Assembly (NCBI RefSeq): GCF_050003625.1
Contig: NC_134399.1
Coordinates: 152,080,473-152,144,472, forward strand
Source: Haematobia irritans
Taxonomy: Eukaryota > Arthropoda > Insecta > Diptera > Muscidae
Length of the DNA: 64,000 nt
Reading direction: 5' to 3'
The notes below the pieces were generated by a model. That model made no database searches. It saw only the letters and a program-made list of their open reading frames with translations, and was not told the origin of the DNA. This document shows positions 42,648-54,134 of the stretch, piece after piece. The position numbers were made by a program, and so were the translations under genes. Numbering within the stretch: position 1 is the stretch's first letter; each line of letters begins with the position of its first letter.

Positions 42648-44720
42648 CACACAAAAAATTATCACCAACATTTTTTCAATTAAACACTTAATTGAATTTG
42701 GAAACAGATTCAATTAATATGTTAATTGATTCAATTAATTATTTAATCAAATCCGAATAAAACCCAATTAAAGAAATTATTGATATTTGTAACGTTTCCA
42801 ATTAAAATATTAATTGATTCAATCAATTTGTTAATCAATTCGGAAATAATTTTCAATTACAAACGTGATTGAAATTTTTTCCGTTTCCAATTACACATGT
42901 GATTGATCCAATCACCTTTGTGATTGAAATTGAAAAATTTTGAGCAATGGAAAGAGCGAAAAGAGAACAAGAGAATGGGTATTTATTCAACAATGTATGA
43001 TGGAGAGATCAGTCTGTAGAAGTAACTTGTAACGAACGGTTGGGTTTTTCTTTTTCGCGTAAATTGAAAAACATGATTGGCGACATTCTGTCTGCTGCAT
43101 TGAAAATGTGTACATAAATATTTTGAACGCAACAACAAATCATAGCAAAGGGTTGAAATAAATAAAGTGTGCAACAACAAATGGCCACGTGGTAAAGGTT
43201 TGAAAAAATATATGAGAGAACGCATTTGAAATGACCTGTGTTTGTGTTTTGTGGTATTGTAAAAATGGAAAACAATCTACGTTTATTGAAGGTAAGAAAT
43301 TGTGAAATGTGAATACCGTTTTCCATTGAATCCTGTTTACATTAAACGGACTAAAATAATATATTTTTTATTCATTTCTTTTAGTAACCAATTTTATTTC
43401 GTGAAATTGACCAATCAACTCCAACATTTTATCAAATATGTAAGAATATGTTTGCAACAAAAAAGTGGGTACCGTATTGATCTTTTAAAATTATAAATTT
43501 TTTTCACTCCTAGTTTTCTTAAAACCAAGAGCGGTATGGGTTTGTTGGAAGATTCACCTTGAAGTTGCGAAGTGGCGTTGGGATTAAATTGTATTTTTGT
43601 TTTACCTGCCTTTTTCAGTTTGAACCCAAGTAGAGAGCAGTATATCTGATATATAAACTAATGAGCTGAATTATGTAATGGTAAAAAAGTTCTTTCTTTT
43701 GGATTTAAAAATATGAAAAATATCCGAAAATAATAAAAATATGTATTTCCCATTTATATATTTTTTTCTATTTTTAGAATTTGCAAAGTATCATCAATAT
43801 AATACCAAATATTACATTGCTTTCCCATTATTTTTGTCTATGATTGGTTCAAATTTTAATAGACGATTTCAATGTGCGGAAATTTTGGAAAGGAATTGCT
43901 ACTAAAATTAAATTACCGAGCTCCTTAATACACCTTTTTATGCTAAAAGACTACAACTGCAATAGAAGATTATAAATCTGCAACCTGGAACTAAGAATTG
44001 AACTTGATATTCTATGCAGGTAATGTTTAACAAAATTAACTTTTAATTGAACAAAATTAAATTCGAATTATTCTGTTTACTTTCAGAAAAACTAATTTAG
44101 CTTACAGGCTGCTGATTTACTGGAAATCTAGGCGCATCTACATATTAGAAGGACCATGCTAACATGGTTATTATTATAAGGAAAATAATGATTTATATAA
44201 TTTATGTAATTGTATTTGTAAGTTATGTTAGAACAAACCACAAATGACAAAACCCAAATTTATTTGTCTATTGCATAATTCAAAAAATAATAAAATATTA
44301 AATATGTTTTATAAGAAACACATATTTTCTTTTATTTCAAATAAAATTAAATACGATTTTGGGGTCGCAATATATAAATTTTTTGATTGAAATTTATAGC
44401 CAATTTCAATTAATTATTTAATTGAATGAATCAAATAGTTGATTGATTTTTGTCGCGAAATTAATTAAAATTTTAATTGATTCAATTAAAACTGTGATTG
44501 AATTTTATGTTAAAAATCAATCACGTTTTTAATTGATTCAATCACACAATTAATTGATTCCGTGGCAAAAGTCAATTAAATTTTTAATTGAAAATCGTGT
44601 TGGTTTTCAATCAAAATGGGTGATTGATACTATCATTTTCGTGATTGAAGACATTTCAATTAAAAAAATGATTGAATCCGCGATTTTCGTGATTGAAATC
44701 AAAAAAAAATTTTTTGTGTG
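42648..44720. mobile_element. 2,073-bp MITE-2-ended element with about 1.45 kb of extra interior
   Basis: Ends CACACAAAAAATTATCACC and AATTTTTTGTGTG, TA on both sides. The outer about 290 bp (42648-42935) and about 340 bp (44385-44720) consist of 'caattaa/ttaattg/gtgattga' words like MITE-2. The interior is different. It has ATGGAAAACAATC... followed by an exon-like AAG|GTAAGAAATTG (about 43264-43300), a pyrimidine-rich TTTCTTTTAG (about 43375-43384) and several AATAAA. No transposase domain recognised; frames on both strands are short. Confidence 0.75.
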
Positions 44721-45321
44721 TATAATGGTTTGCATTTCCCGATACAAATACTTTTAATGGAGACAATTTTTTGTACTTTTACAAAAACTCTAGAATTAAA
44801 ATTTAAATCGGCTAACGCCCTGGGATGAAATACAATGTTAATAAAATATATGGGAAATATGAAGCGAGGCAAATTTTTATGCAATTGTACAAAAGAGCAT
44901 TTATGATTTATCAGGCGATGTATTCGAGATATAGGACAATTTTAATAATATTTACAATTTTTGCTACACATCAGTGGCGATTTACAAGGATATTGGTTAG
45001 ATCTCGCCAAGATATGTGGTCAAGTGTGGGTTGTGATATATTATTTGGCCAATTCGGGCGACTTGGAGCCTTATTTAAAACTCAACCGTTTTGTGTAAAG
45101 TGTGGGAATTTTGGCCATATTTGTATAAACCGGAAAAACGAATATATGGAGGCTTTATCTAAATCTGAACCAAATTAGATAAACTTGACACACTTAAATA
45201 TCATATTAAATATATTCTCTGTGGAAACTATCCAGTCAATAGGAGGAAAATCCCATTGAAAATGGGTCTAAAATATGAAACAGTCTACCATATTTCCCCA
45301 ACTCTGGAGTACGTATATATG

Positions 45322-46456
45322 CACGCACAGAAAAACCATGTTTGGACATGGTTGCCGCATCCATTTAATGCTTATCTAGAACATGTAATTGCCGCGAAAA
45401 CCATGTATTTTGTCTTTGTAAAAATAGTTTTCGAGCGGAGAAAAATATATGGTGGCAATGAGCATTTGAATGGTTATCAAATACCGCAAACATGTTCTAT
45501 CATTTAAATGATAGAATTTGAGACTATTAAATGGTCGGGAAAATCATGTACCTGGCCATTCAATTTTTTTTTACAGGGAAAAAAGTGTTTTTATAGGTTA
45601 CGTATAGATATGTCTAGAACCATTACATGGACATAAAGACCATTTACATTTTTTTCGTGACCATTTAATTTTTTAACTTTTTTGCAGCGAAAAGAATTTT
45701 ATAAAAACATTGAGCAGGTACACAATTTTCATTTTGCGCGTCAGTCGTGTGTTGATTGTTTCTTGGAATGGACGGAGAATACGGATTTACTGTGTTTTGT
45801 GTTAATTTATTTATTCATAAGTGGCACGTGGTTTTATGTGAACAAAAAAAAAAGGAAAGTGTAATTGAAAAATATACCTGTTTTTTGTTCTGCATTTTGC
45901 TATATGGATCATTTATTTTTATTTGCAGTTACATGATGTCTGCGTTTGTACATTTGATGGGCACACGATGTAAATATGGAATGATTACTTATTGTTGAAA
46001 TTGAAATACAATAGTGTGTGTAAAAATATGTGATGTTTGACATTATAAATACAAACAAACAATGAATTAGTTTATAAATAAATAAAAACAAATAAATAAA
46101 GTTAATTTTGTGTTTTCTTTTCTCAAGTGGCGTCCTTTTTTCGCCGATGAAAAAAGTTTTTTCATAAAGATCAAAACATTTTAGGTTGTGACCATGTTCT
46201 TTTAACTAGAAAAAAACATTTTGAATGAATACCATAACATTTTAAATCGTGACCATTGTCTTTTCATTCAAACAAAATTCTTTTTATCAATATAATAACA
46301 TTTTAGATGAGGACAATTATATTTTTCTTAGAACCATGTTCACTGATCCAACATGGTTGCAGGTTAAAATGTTACATGGTCGCCGCAAAAATAGCTCCTA
46401 TCATTATATTTTGCTCTTCGAATATGATTGTGACAATCATGTTTCTTCTCTGCGTG
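45322..46456. mobile_element. Element P3: 1,135-bp CACGCA-ended element
   Basis: Ends as in P1. TG duplication at 45320-45321 and 46457-46458. The target was the Helentron word 'atatatgggagctatat', which becomes 'atatatg' plus 'tgggagctatat' around the insert. It is close to P1 and P2 along its length. Frames such as 45756-45998 are shifted or broken in P1 and P2. Confidence 0.9.
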
Positions 46457-47425
46457 TGGGAGCTATATATAATCTGAACCGATTTTGACTAATAATTCTG
46501 CAATCTCTGCAAAATTTCACGTAAATGGGAGTATAACTTTGGCACCCGTGGTCATATGAGTGGAAATCGGGCGAAAGACATATATTGGCACACTTACCGA
46601 TACTATTAAACGTACTCCTTGTGCAAAATTTTAAGCAATTCAGGACAAAACTCTGGCTTTTGAGTCCATATGTTATAAGACCAAATCGGATGAAAGATAT
46701 ATATGGGAGCTATATCTAAATCTGAACCGATTTTAACCAAATTTAGCACACATAACGACACCGTTAAGCGTACCTCTCGTGCAAAATTAGAAGCAAGTCA
46801 GGGCAAAACTCTAGCTTTTGGGGTCATATAAGTGCAAATCGGACGAAAGATATATATGGAACTATATCTAAATCTGAAACGATTTCAATCAAATTTACCA
46901 AGCATTGGTAGAATGTCAATTCTACTCTCTGTGCAAAATTTCACGAAAATCGGTAGTAAACTTTGGCCACTGTTGTCATATGAGTCCAAATCGGACGAAA
47001 GATATATATGGGAGCTATATCTAAATCTGAACCGATTTGGCTGATATTTTGCAAGTTTTTCGAGACTTATATAATATTCGGATGTACGGCATTTGAAGAA
47101 TAAACACGCCAAATATGACCAGATCGGGGATAAATATATATGACAGCTATATCTAAATCTGAACCGATTTTTTCCAAAATCAATAGCAAACGACCCTATG
47201 CCAAATTTGAGGACGATCGGACTTAAACTGTGTCCTGTACTTTGCGCACAAAAATACATGAACAGACAGATATACAGACGGACATCGATAAATCGACTCA
47301 GAATTTAATTCTAAGACGATCGGTATACTAAACGATGGGTCTCAGACTTTTCCTTCTTGGCGTTACATACAAATGCACAAACTTATTATACCCTGTACCA
47401 CAGTAGTGGTGAAGGGTATAAAAAT

Positions 47426-48268
47426 TATTTGCTAATATTTCAATTTTATTATTTTTTCGCCATTTTCCACAGCTCAATGAAATTTTCCTTTTGTAAGTAT
47501 GTTTCAATCACACTGAAAAAAAAAACAAAAAACATTCAAAAGATTTTGTCTTTACATTAAAAATTTTGGTATTGAGGATACAAGTAAGGATACTTTTAAG
47601 ACACAATTCTCTTTTAAATTTGGGTTTTGTGTACTTGATTCTAGGCAGTAAATTTTAATTTTTCGCTTTTTCACCTTTTTTTCTTGATATGCTATCAAAG
47701 TCCTTTAAAAACAAGTTAACGACAACTTTAGTTTCCAAATTCAGACTCGACTTCCCGTAGAAATTATGCTAGGTTTCAAATAAAAAAGGTCTTAAAAATA
47801 AAGTGTTAATAAACATGTCCTATTTATGAACGATTTTTTGCTTTGTAGTCAAGATGCAAAACGACAACAAATTTAAAGACAATTTCATTAATTTTTAAGA
47901 ATTTTTCTGAATTATTAAAGTCAAATTGACCTTAGCCAAAACATTTTTTTTTCATGTTATGATACCCATTTTTAAGTCAAATCACTTAATTATAAGGACA
48001 ACACGACTCCATTGAAAAGTTTATTGACTTTTGGATAAGGAAAAAAACGTTATATTAGAGAAATGCGTCTCCACGCTAAGCAAAATTTGCATTCGTATTT
48101 TAAGGACATGAAATCGTTTGCCTCACGACAATATTTTTTTCAGTGTAATAACGTAAAATTTAACTCATTTTTATTGTAAGAAAATAATTTGCTAATATTT
48201 AAATTGTAATATTTTTTCGACTTTTTCCACAGCCCAATGAAATTTTCCTTTTTTAAGTATGTCTCAAT
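47426..48268. repeat. 85-bp direct repeats around a MITE-1
   Basis: 47426-47510 and 48184-48268 both read 'atttgctaatattt', 'aattttcctttt' and 'aagtatgt.tcaatca', with 'cattttccacagctcaatg' versus 'ctttttccacagcccaatg'. The MITE-1 copy and about 38 bp lie between them. Far too long for a transposon target duplication. Confidence 0.8.
47511..48145. mobile_element. MITE-1, complete reference copy (635 bp)
   Basis: CACTGAAAAAAAAAAC at left, TTTTTTTCAGTG at right, TA after the right end; the left flank is CA here, whereas other copies have TA. Interior in order: 'gattttgtctttacattaaa', 'tatgctatcaaagtccttta', 'attcagactcgacttcccg', 'gacaacaaatttaaagacaa', 'gctaagcaaaatttgcattc', 'cctcacgacaatat'. 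No frame of note. At least ten partial or full copies lie in this window. TA targets and short CAC-starting ends fit the Tc1/mariner-related MITEs. Confidence 0.88.
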
Positions 48269-48593
48269 CATTTTATGAACTAAACGTGAGTATAAAGTTC
48301 ATTAACCGTACACATAAATTCAATATGATCTAAAATAAAATAAAATTTTCGTACGATTCCCAAAAAAGTAAGAATGAACTGCTGTATTGTTAAAATGGTC
48401 ATGATTTGGCGCCAATGATTTGCTTCTTTACTTTTAGCTAACTTTTTCTTCTATGGGAGGATTATATTTCGTTAAATGCAATAATTTTAATAACGCTTTA
48501 TGGAAATCTCAAAATGTGCAATATAATTTAGATCAATTTTCGCGCGAAGTAGTTCATTCTTACTATAAAACAGTTTACTTTCTCTCGGTGTAG
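48146..48593. other. Unassigned AT-rich repeat-like segment, no gene
   Basis: Begins 'aataacgtaaaatttaactc' and ends 'ttactataaaacagtttact' with 'ttctctcggtgta'. The first words also occur at 42515-42535, suggesting an element family I cannot bound. No coding frame. Confidence 0.4.
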
Positions 48594-49065
48594 AATCAAG
48601 TACGCAAAACTCAAATTTAAAAGAGAATTGTGTCTTAAATGTGTCCTTAGGTTAGGTTAGGTTATGTGGCAGCCCGATGCATCAGGCTCACTTAGACTAT
48701 TCAGTCCATTGTGATACCACATTGGTGAACTTCTCTCTTATCACTGAGTGCTGCCCGATTCCATGTTAAGCTCAATGACAAGGGACCTCCTTTTTATAGC
48801 CGAGTCCGAACGGCGTTCCACATTGCAGTGAAACCACTTAGAGAAGCTTTGTAACCCTCAGAAATGTCACCAGCATTACTGAGGTGGGATAATCCACCGC
48901 TGAAAAACTTTTTGGTGTTCGGTCGTAGCAGGAATCGAACCCACGACCTTGTGTATGCAAGGCGGGCATGCTAACCATTGCACCACGGTGGCTCCCTATG
49001 TGTCCTTACTTCAATTATCCGCTTCTTTCAATACCAAAATTATTACTCTAAATAAACAATTGGGT
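48594..49065. mobile_element. MITE-1 fragment split by a SINE
   Basis: 48594-48649 ('aatcaagtacgcaaaactca', 'gagaattgtgtcttaaatgt') and 49009-49065 ('cttcaattatccgcttcttt', 'caataccaaaattattac') are collinear with 11510-11640. The SINE at 48650-48997 separates them. Confidence 0.8.
48650..48997 (-). mobile_element. tRNA-derived SINE, complete, with 11-bp target duplication
   Basis: 348 bp, minus strand. The tRNA-like head (48921-48997) has GGTGCAATGGTTAGCATGCC (A box) and GTGGGTTCGATTCCTGC (B box). The body ends in repeated CCTAA. Perfect duplication ATGTGTCCTTA at 48639-48649 and 48998-49008. Such head, body, tail and duplication structure is diagnostic of LINE-mobilised SINEs. Other copies: 7647-7997, 13048-13362, 13472-15590 (split), 10317-10532 and 23186-23266 (partial). 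Confidence 0.93.
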
Positions 49066-49143
49066 AAAGTAGAAAGTCGGGCAGCTATAGTTGGTTCTGA
49101 ACCTACAGAGATAGTATGCCATTAATATTGAGTCCATTATTAA

Positions 49144-49853
49144 ACAAGTAAGGAAAGTCTAAAGTCGGGCGGGGCCGACTATATTATACCCTGCACCACT
49201 TTGTAGATCTAAATTTTCCATACCATATCACACCCGTCAAATGTGTTGTGGGCTATATATAAAGGTTTGTCCCAAATACATACATTTAAATATCACTCCA
49301 TCTGGACAGAATTTGATAGACTTCTACAAAATCTATAGACTCAAAATTTAAGTCGGGTGGAACACAATTTTAGTAAAAAAAAAAGTATGGGAAACATTTA
49401 AATCTGGAACAATTTTAAGGAAACTTCGCAAAAGTTTATTTATGATTTATCGCTCGATATATATGTATTTGAAGTTTAGGAAAATTAGATTCATTTTTAC
49501 AACTTTAAGCAGTGGCGATTTTACAAGGAAAATGTTGGTATTTTAACCATTTTTGTCGAAATCAGAAAAACATATATATGGGAGCTACATCTAAATCTGA
49601 ATCGATTTCAACCAAATTTGGCATGCATAGCTACAATGCTAATTCTACTCCCTGTGCAAAATTTCAATTAAATCGGAGTAAAAGATTGGCCACTGTGGTC
49701 ATATGAGTGTAAATCAGGCGAACGATATATATGTGAGCTATATCTAAATCTGAACCGATTTCAATAAAATTTGGCACACATGACTACACTACTAATTGTA
49801 CTCCTAGTGAATTTCATCCAAATTGGGTTAAAACTCTGGCTTCTGGGACCGTA
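49144..49853. mobile_element. Helentron-like element E, truncated
   Basis: ACAAGTAAGGAAAGTC start with the hairpin AGTCGG...CCGACT (49163-49180), a (TA)-containing leader, two internal units, then an abrupt stop in 'ttctgggaccgtatta'. The (GTCY) end is absent. Confidence 0.8.
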
Positions 49854-50295
49854 TTATTGATGTCGATTTGAAAACTCTTTAATTGATTCGAAAAATTATT
49901 TAGTTAAAATTTTTAATTAAAACAGTTACAGTTTGAAATCGACATCGATTAATTTATTTAATTAAATTGTTAATTGCAACAATTATTTTTTTAATAAAAA
50001 CCAAGAAAATTTTCACTCATTCTCTTAACTAAATGTATGTTCTTAATTTGATTAAAAAAATGTTTAATGTTAATATTTTAAATAAAGTGGTAACTATTTC
50101 CAATCGCTTTCTTAATAAACTTTGTGTTTTTAGTTTGTTAAATGTATCAATTAATTTTTTAACTAAAAATTTTAAAAAAAATTCAATCACTGTCCTTATT
50201 GTCTTAATGTTTGTAGTTTGAGTTAATTGTATCAATTATTTTTAATTGAAAAGTTTTCAGCTTCAGTTAACTTTTTAATTGAAAATACGTGGGTC
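49854..50295. mobile_element. MITE-2-like remnant (TTAATTG-rich)
   Basis: Many 'tttaattg', 'aattaattt' and 'caattaattttttaact' words, as in the outer parts of 42648-44720. No defined ends. Short mirror-image frames (50029-50235) come from this composition. Confidence 0.5.
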
Positions 50296-50299
50296 CACT

Positions 50300-51415
50300 T
50301 TTCCACCTTACCTAAACTTTACTTGTCGAAATATTATTTAACAAAAAATATATTAAATAATACAATAAACATAACGCATGTGCAATACACTTGGTATTAA
50401 CGACACATACATGACTAGGAAGGGGTCCAATACAAACTTCAAACATCATTTATTATAAGTCGAACATAAAAACATTAGCGGTATTTGTTGCGATTTTCAA
50501 AAGAAAAAAACATATACATTTTATTCAAAGGTCCGACAGATTTTTCACTCCTCTTCATTTGGGTCCAGAAAATCATTAAATATTTCACTCGGTATTTCAT
50601 TTTCAACTCTATCTCCCACAAAAAAAAAAAAATACAAACATTATGAGAATTTTGAAGATTGTGTTTAGACATCATAACACATATAACCAGAAAACCTTAT
50701 ATTGCATCACATCCCTCATAATGCTTTTGAAACAAACCCTTTTTGATTTCAGATTGTCTTGAAACTAAGAAGAAGGTACATTTGTAATGAAACTGAAATT
50801 AAAAAAATATGGAGTGTATATATACACTCCAAATTCATATCATTTTTTTTTCAGTTCTTGCCTATAGTTGTCGTTGCAATGATGTTGTTATTGTTGTTTT
50901 TTTTGGGTATCTAAAAATGTTGATATGTTGATGTTTCGGTTCAAGTGTACACTATAATTATCCAAAAGATGGAGAGCTAACAAACTAAAAAAAAAAAAAC
51001 ATCAAATAGCTCGAGTTATGAAAAATTTTTTTGTTTAGCCAAAGGGAATAAAATGAAAACTGATTTATCGCATTTTAGGTACGCAGTCACATTTTGTTAA
51101 GGTGGGCTTAACTGCCAAAGATGCAGAAGAAATGAATGTGAACGCACATGCGCAATGCGTTTATCCCCCAAGAGTAATGCATTCCAGACATTTCAAGAAG
51201 ATATTTTTTATTTGTGATTTGTCTTATGGAGAATTCAGAATATATGGGCTTATCACCTGAAATGCAGACAGGTTCTCATAGGCCATGATCTTAACAATTT
51301 CCAAAAAAATGTCTAATAGCATATAAATAATAACTGACGTCATAAGAAGTATATTTGCAGTTGCGAAGAAAGATATACAGTTTGGTAGGAATTTCAGTTT
51401 TTGACTTAGGAACCT
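50300..51415. other. No recognised gene; includes a 20-bp perfect palindrome
   Basis: AT-rich and repeat-poor. GGAGTGTATATATACACTCC at 50811-50830 is a perfect palindrome. No coding exon recognised. Confidence 0.45.
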
Positions 51416-51590
51416 ACACAGAAAAACATTTTACGAACATTTTTCCATTTAAAGCCTTAAATGAATTTTAAAAAATATTCAATTAAAAATTTAATTGTTT
51501 CAACAATTTTTTTAATTGATACAAAAATCAATCACATAAATTAATAGTATCAATTAATTTTTTAATTGGATCAATTGGAGCATAGAAGAC
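51416..51590. mobile_element. MITE-2, left part only
   Basis: CACAGAAAAACATTTTACG after a TA, then the MITE-2 interior up to 'aattggatcaattgg', where it joins a MITE-1 fragment ('agcatagaagacgcattttt', 51588-51660). A further CACAGAAAAAAATATTTT start at about 51953 is cut off by Helentron F. Confidence 0.75.
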
Positions 51591-52068
51591 GCATTTTTGC
51601 GATGCAATTTATTTTACTCGACCAAAAGCTGGTAAACTTTCACGGCGACTTGTCCTTACACTGAAAGAAGATGAGTTCATTTCTCAGGACCGAATTTTTT
51701 TTCTTTTGACGCAAAAAAAAAAAAAAACAAAATGTTCTTTGAAAACAAAGAAGTATAGACGGCCAGGTCGAATCTTATGTACCCTCCACCATGGATTACA
51801 TACAAAATGCTATTAAAGACTGTCAGCCACAATTGAATTTCTTGGGTTGTGGTAACATTTGACGACGCCAAGCTTAAGTTTTATTTCTTAACATTGTCTT
51901 CTAAATTGTAAGTTGGTCCAAATGGATGGATTCTATGTTAGATAAACAGCTACACAGAAAAAAATATTTTTTATCTCCAATGAAGAAATTAGTTGGCCCA
52001 ATTAATTTTTAATTGAAATACCTGCAATCACCGAAATTATAACACCAATCACCAAAATCAATTAAAAA

Positions 52069-53038
52069 ACAAGTAAGGAAAGTCTAAATTCGGGCGGGGC
52101 CGACTATATTATACCCTGCACCACTTTGTAGATCTAAATTTTCGATACCATATCACATCCGTTGGGTTCTATATATAAAGGTTTGTCCTAAATACATACA
52201 TTTAAATATCACTCGATGTGGACAGAATTTGATAGTTTTCTACAAAATCTATAGACTCAAAATTTAAGTCGGCTAATGCACTAGGGTGGAACACAATGTT
52301 AGTAAAAAAATATGGGAAACATTTAAATCTGAAGCCATTATAAGGAAACTTCGCGAACTTTTATTTATGATTTATCGTTCGATATATATGTATTAGAAAT
52401 TTAGGAAAATTAGAGTAATTTTTACAACTTTTCGCCTAAGCAGTGGCGATTTTACAAGGAAAATGTTGGTATTTTGGCCATTTTTGTCGAAATCAGAAAA
52501 AATATATATCGGAGCTATATCTAAATCTGAACCGATTTCAACCAAATTTGGCACGCATAGCAACAATGCTAATTCTACTCCCTGTGCAAAATTTTAACCA
52601 AATCGGAGTTAAAAATTGGTCTCTGTGGTCATATGAGTGTAAATCGGGCGAAAGCTATATATGGGAGCTATATCTAAATCTGAACCGATTTCAATCAAAT
52701 TTTGGAAACTTAACTGCACTACTAATTGTACTTCTATTGCAAAATTTCAAACAAATTGGGCCAAAACTCTGGCTTCTAGGACCATATTAGTCCATATCGG
52801 TCGAAAGATATACATGGGAGCTAAATCTGAATCGATTTCAACCAAATTTGGCACGCATAGCTACAATGCTAAATCTACTCCCTGTGCAAAATTTCAACCA
52901 AATTGGGCCAAAACTCTGGCTTTTAGGACCATATTAGTCCATATCGGGCGAAAGATATATATGGGAGCAATATCTAAATCTGAACCGATTTCAATCAAAT
53001 TTTGCACACTTGACTATACTACTAATTGTACTCCTAGT
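52069..53038. mobile_element. Helentron-like element F, fused to mariner M3
   Basis: ACAAGTAAGGAAAGTC start, degenerate hairpin (52088-52106), leader, four internal units ('ctatatctaaatctgaaccg'), broken at 'gtactcctagt' where mariner sequence begins without its own terminal repeat. Protein-like frames (52443-53047) are repeat artefacts. Confidence 0.82.
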
Positions 53039-53953
53039 CGATTATAACGACCTTCCAATTTTTTGATACCATTTTGGTAGTACTCCTTCTGTTTTGCCTC
53101 AGTTTCGGCGATCACCTCTTCATTGCAGCCAACATTTTTCAATTCGAAGCCCAATTAATGAATTTTTGCCATCGTTCTCAATGACTTGTTGCACGGTGCG
53201 TTGTCTTGGTGGAACAACATTTTTTCTTTTTCATATGGGGCCGTTTTGCCGGGATTTCGACCTTCAAACGCTCCAATAACGACATATAATAGTCACTGTT
53301 GATGGTTTTTCCCTTCTCAAGATAATCGATAAAAATTATTCCATGCGCATCCCAAAAAACAGAGGCCATTACTTTGCCAGCGGACTTTGGAGTCTTTCCA
53401 CGCTTCGGAGACGGTTCACCGGTCGCTGTCCACTCAGCCGACTGTCGATTGGACTCAGGAGTGTAGTGATGGAGCCATGTTTCATCCATTGTCACATATC
53501 GACGGAAACCCCCGGGTGTATTACGAGTTAACAGCTGCAAACACCTCTCAGAATCATCAACACGTTGTTGTTTTTGGTCAAATGTGAGCTCGCGCGGCAC
53601 CCATTTTGCACAGAGCTTCCGCATATCCAAATATTGATGAATGATATGACCAAAACGTTCCCTTGATATCTTTAAGGCCTTTGCTATCTCGATCAACTTC
53701 ATTTTACGGTTTCAAAATCATTTTGTGGATTTTTTTGATGTTTTCGTCGGTAACCACCTCTTTCGTGCGTCCACTGCGTTCACCGTCCTCCGTGCTCATT
53801 TCACCACGTTTGAATTTTGCATATCAATCAATTATTGTTGATTTCCCTGGGGCAGAGTCCGGAAACTCATTATCAAGATAAGTTTTTGCTTCCACCGCAT
53901 TTTTCCCTTCAGAAAACAGTATTTTATCAAAACACGAAATTCCTTTTTTCCAT
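53039..53953 (-). pseudogene. mariner transposase pseudogene (M3)
   Basis: ATG at 53951-53953 gives 'EKKEFRVLIKYCF'. Frame breaks near 53905 and 53705, then 174 open codons from 'MKLIEIAKALKIS' through 'FGHIIHQYLDMRKLC' and 'KWVPRELTFDQKQQRVDDSE'. The first catalytic block 'VTMDETWLHHYTPES' and 'VMASVFWDAHGIIF' follow. A 1-nt change near 53215 shifts the second Asp block ('STKTTHRA' read-through). A deletion of about 90 nt near 53138 removes the 'SPDLAPSDFFLF' third-Asp block. It is the best preserved of the three mariners in its N-terminal half. Confidence 0.92.
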
Positions 53954-54134
53954 TTTTTTCACAATAACAAAAGTTGCTTGAAAAAAAAGACGCTCTATCT
54001 CACAAACTAATTGACATACAGACGTCAAATTTTGACACGAATCATTTGAAGGTTGGTACTATATAAAAATAATATGTATTTAATACTAGCGATGCCATCT
54101 ATGTGTCAGACCGGGGACTTATCAGCCAACCTGT
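53039..54134 (-). mobile_element. mariner element M3, 3'-truncated
   Basis: The right (5') end is complete: 'gatgccatctatgtgtcaga', then GGGGACTTATCAGCCAACC and TGT, followed by TA. The left (3') terminal repeat and last transposase codons are absent, and Helentron F abuts. Confidence 0.92.

Larger units (their letters stand above)
42542..47422. mobile_element. Helentron-like element D, old, with two insertions
   Basis: Starts 'atgtaagtaaagtctaaag' with the hairpin AGTCGGGCGGAGCCGACT (42559-42576) and ends 'ataccctgtaccacagtag' near 47410. Diverged internal units run at 44990-45300 and 46460-47250, and 'gacagatatacagacggaca' recalls a GTCY tract. Interrupted by 42648-44720 (MITE-2 type) and 45322-46456 (P3). 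Its own length is about 1.67 kb. Frames within it (for example 44825-45178) are not gene-like. Confidence 0.75.

Noticed and set aside
45756..45998. Conserved small protein in the P elements (80 codons in P3, 64 in P2)
   Set aside because: The same DNA is read in different frames in P1, P2 and P3 and is broken by indels, so the protein is not conserved.
48650..48670. TTAGG telomeric repeat or interstitial telomere
   Set aside because: Only two to four CCTAA units, always at the 3' end of the SINE; Diptera do not use TTAGG telomeres.
48921..48997. Functional tRNA gene on the minus strand
   Set aside because: It is the head of a complete SINE with body, tail and target duplication.
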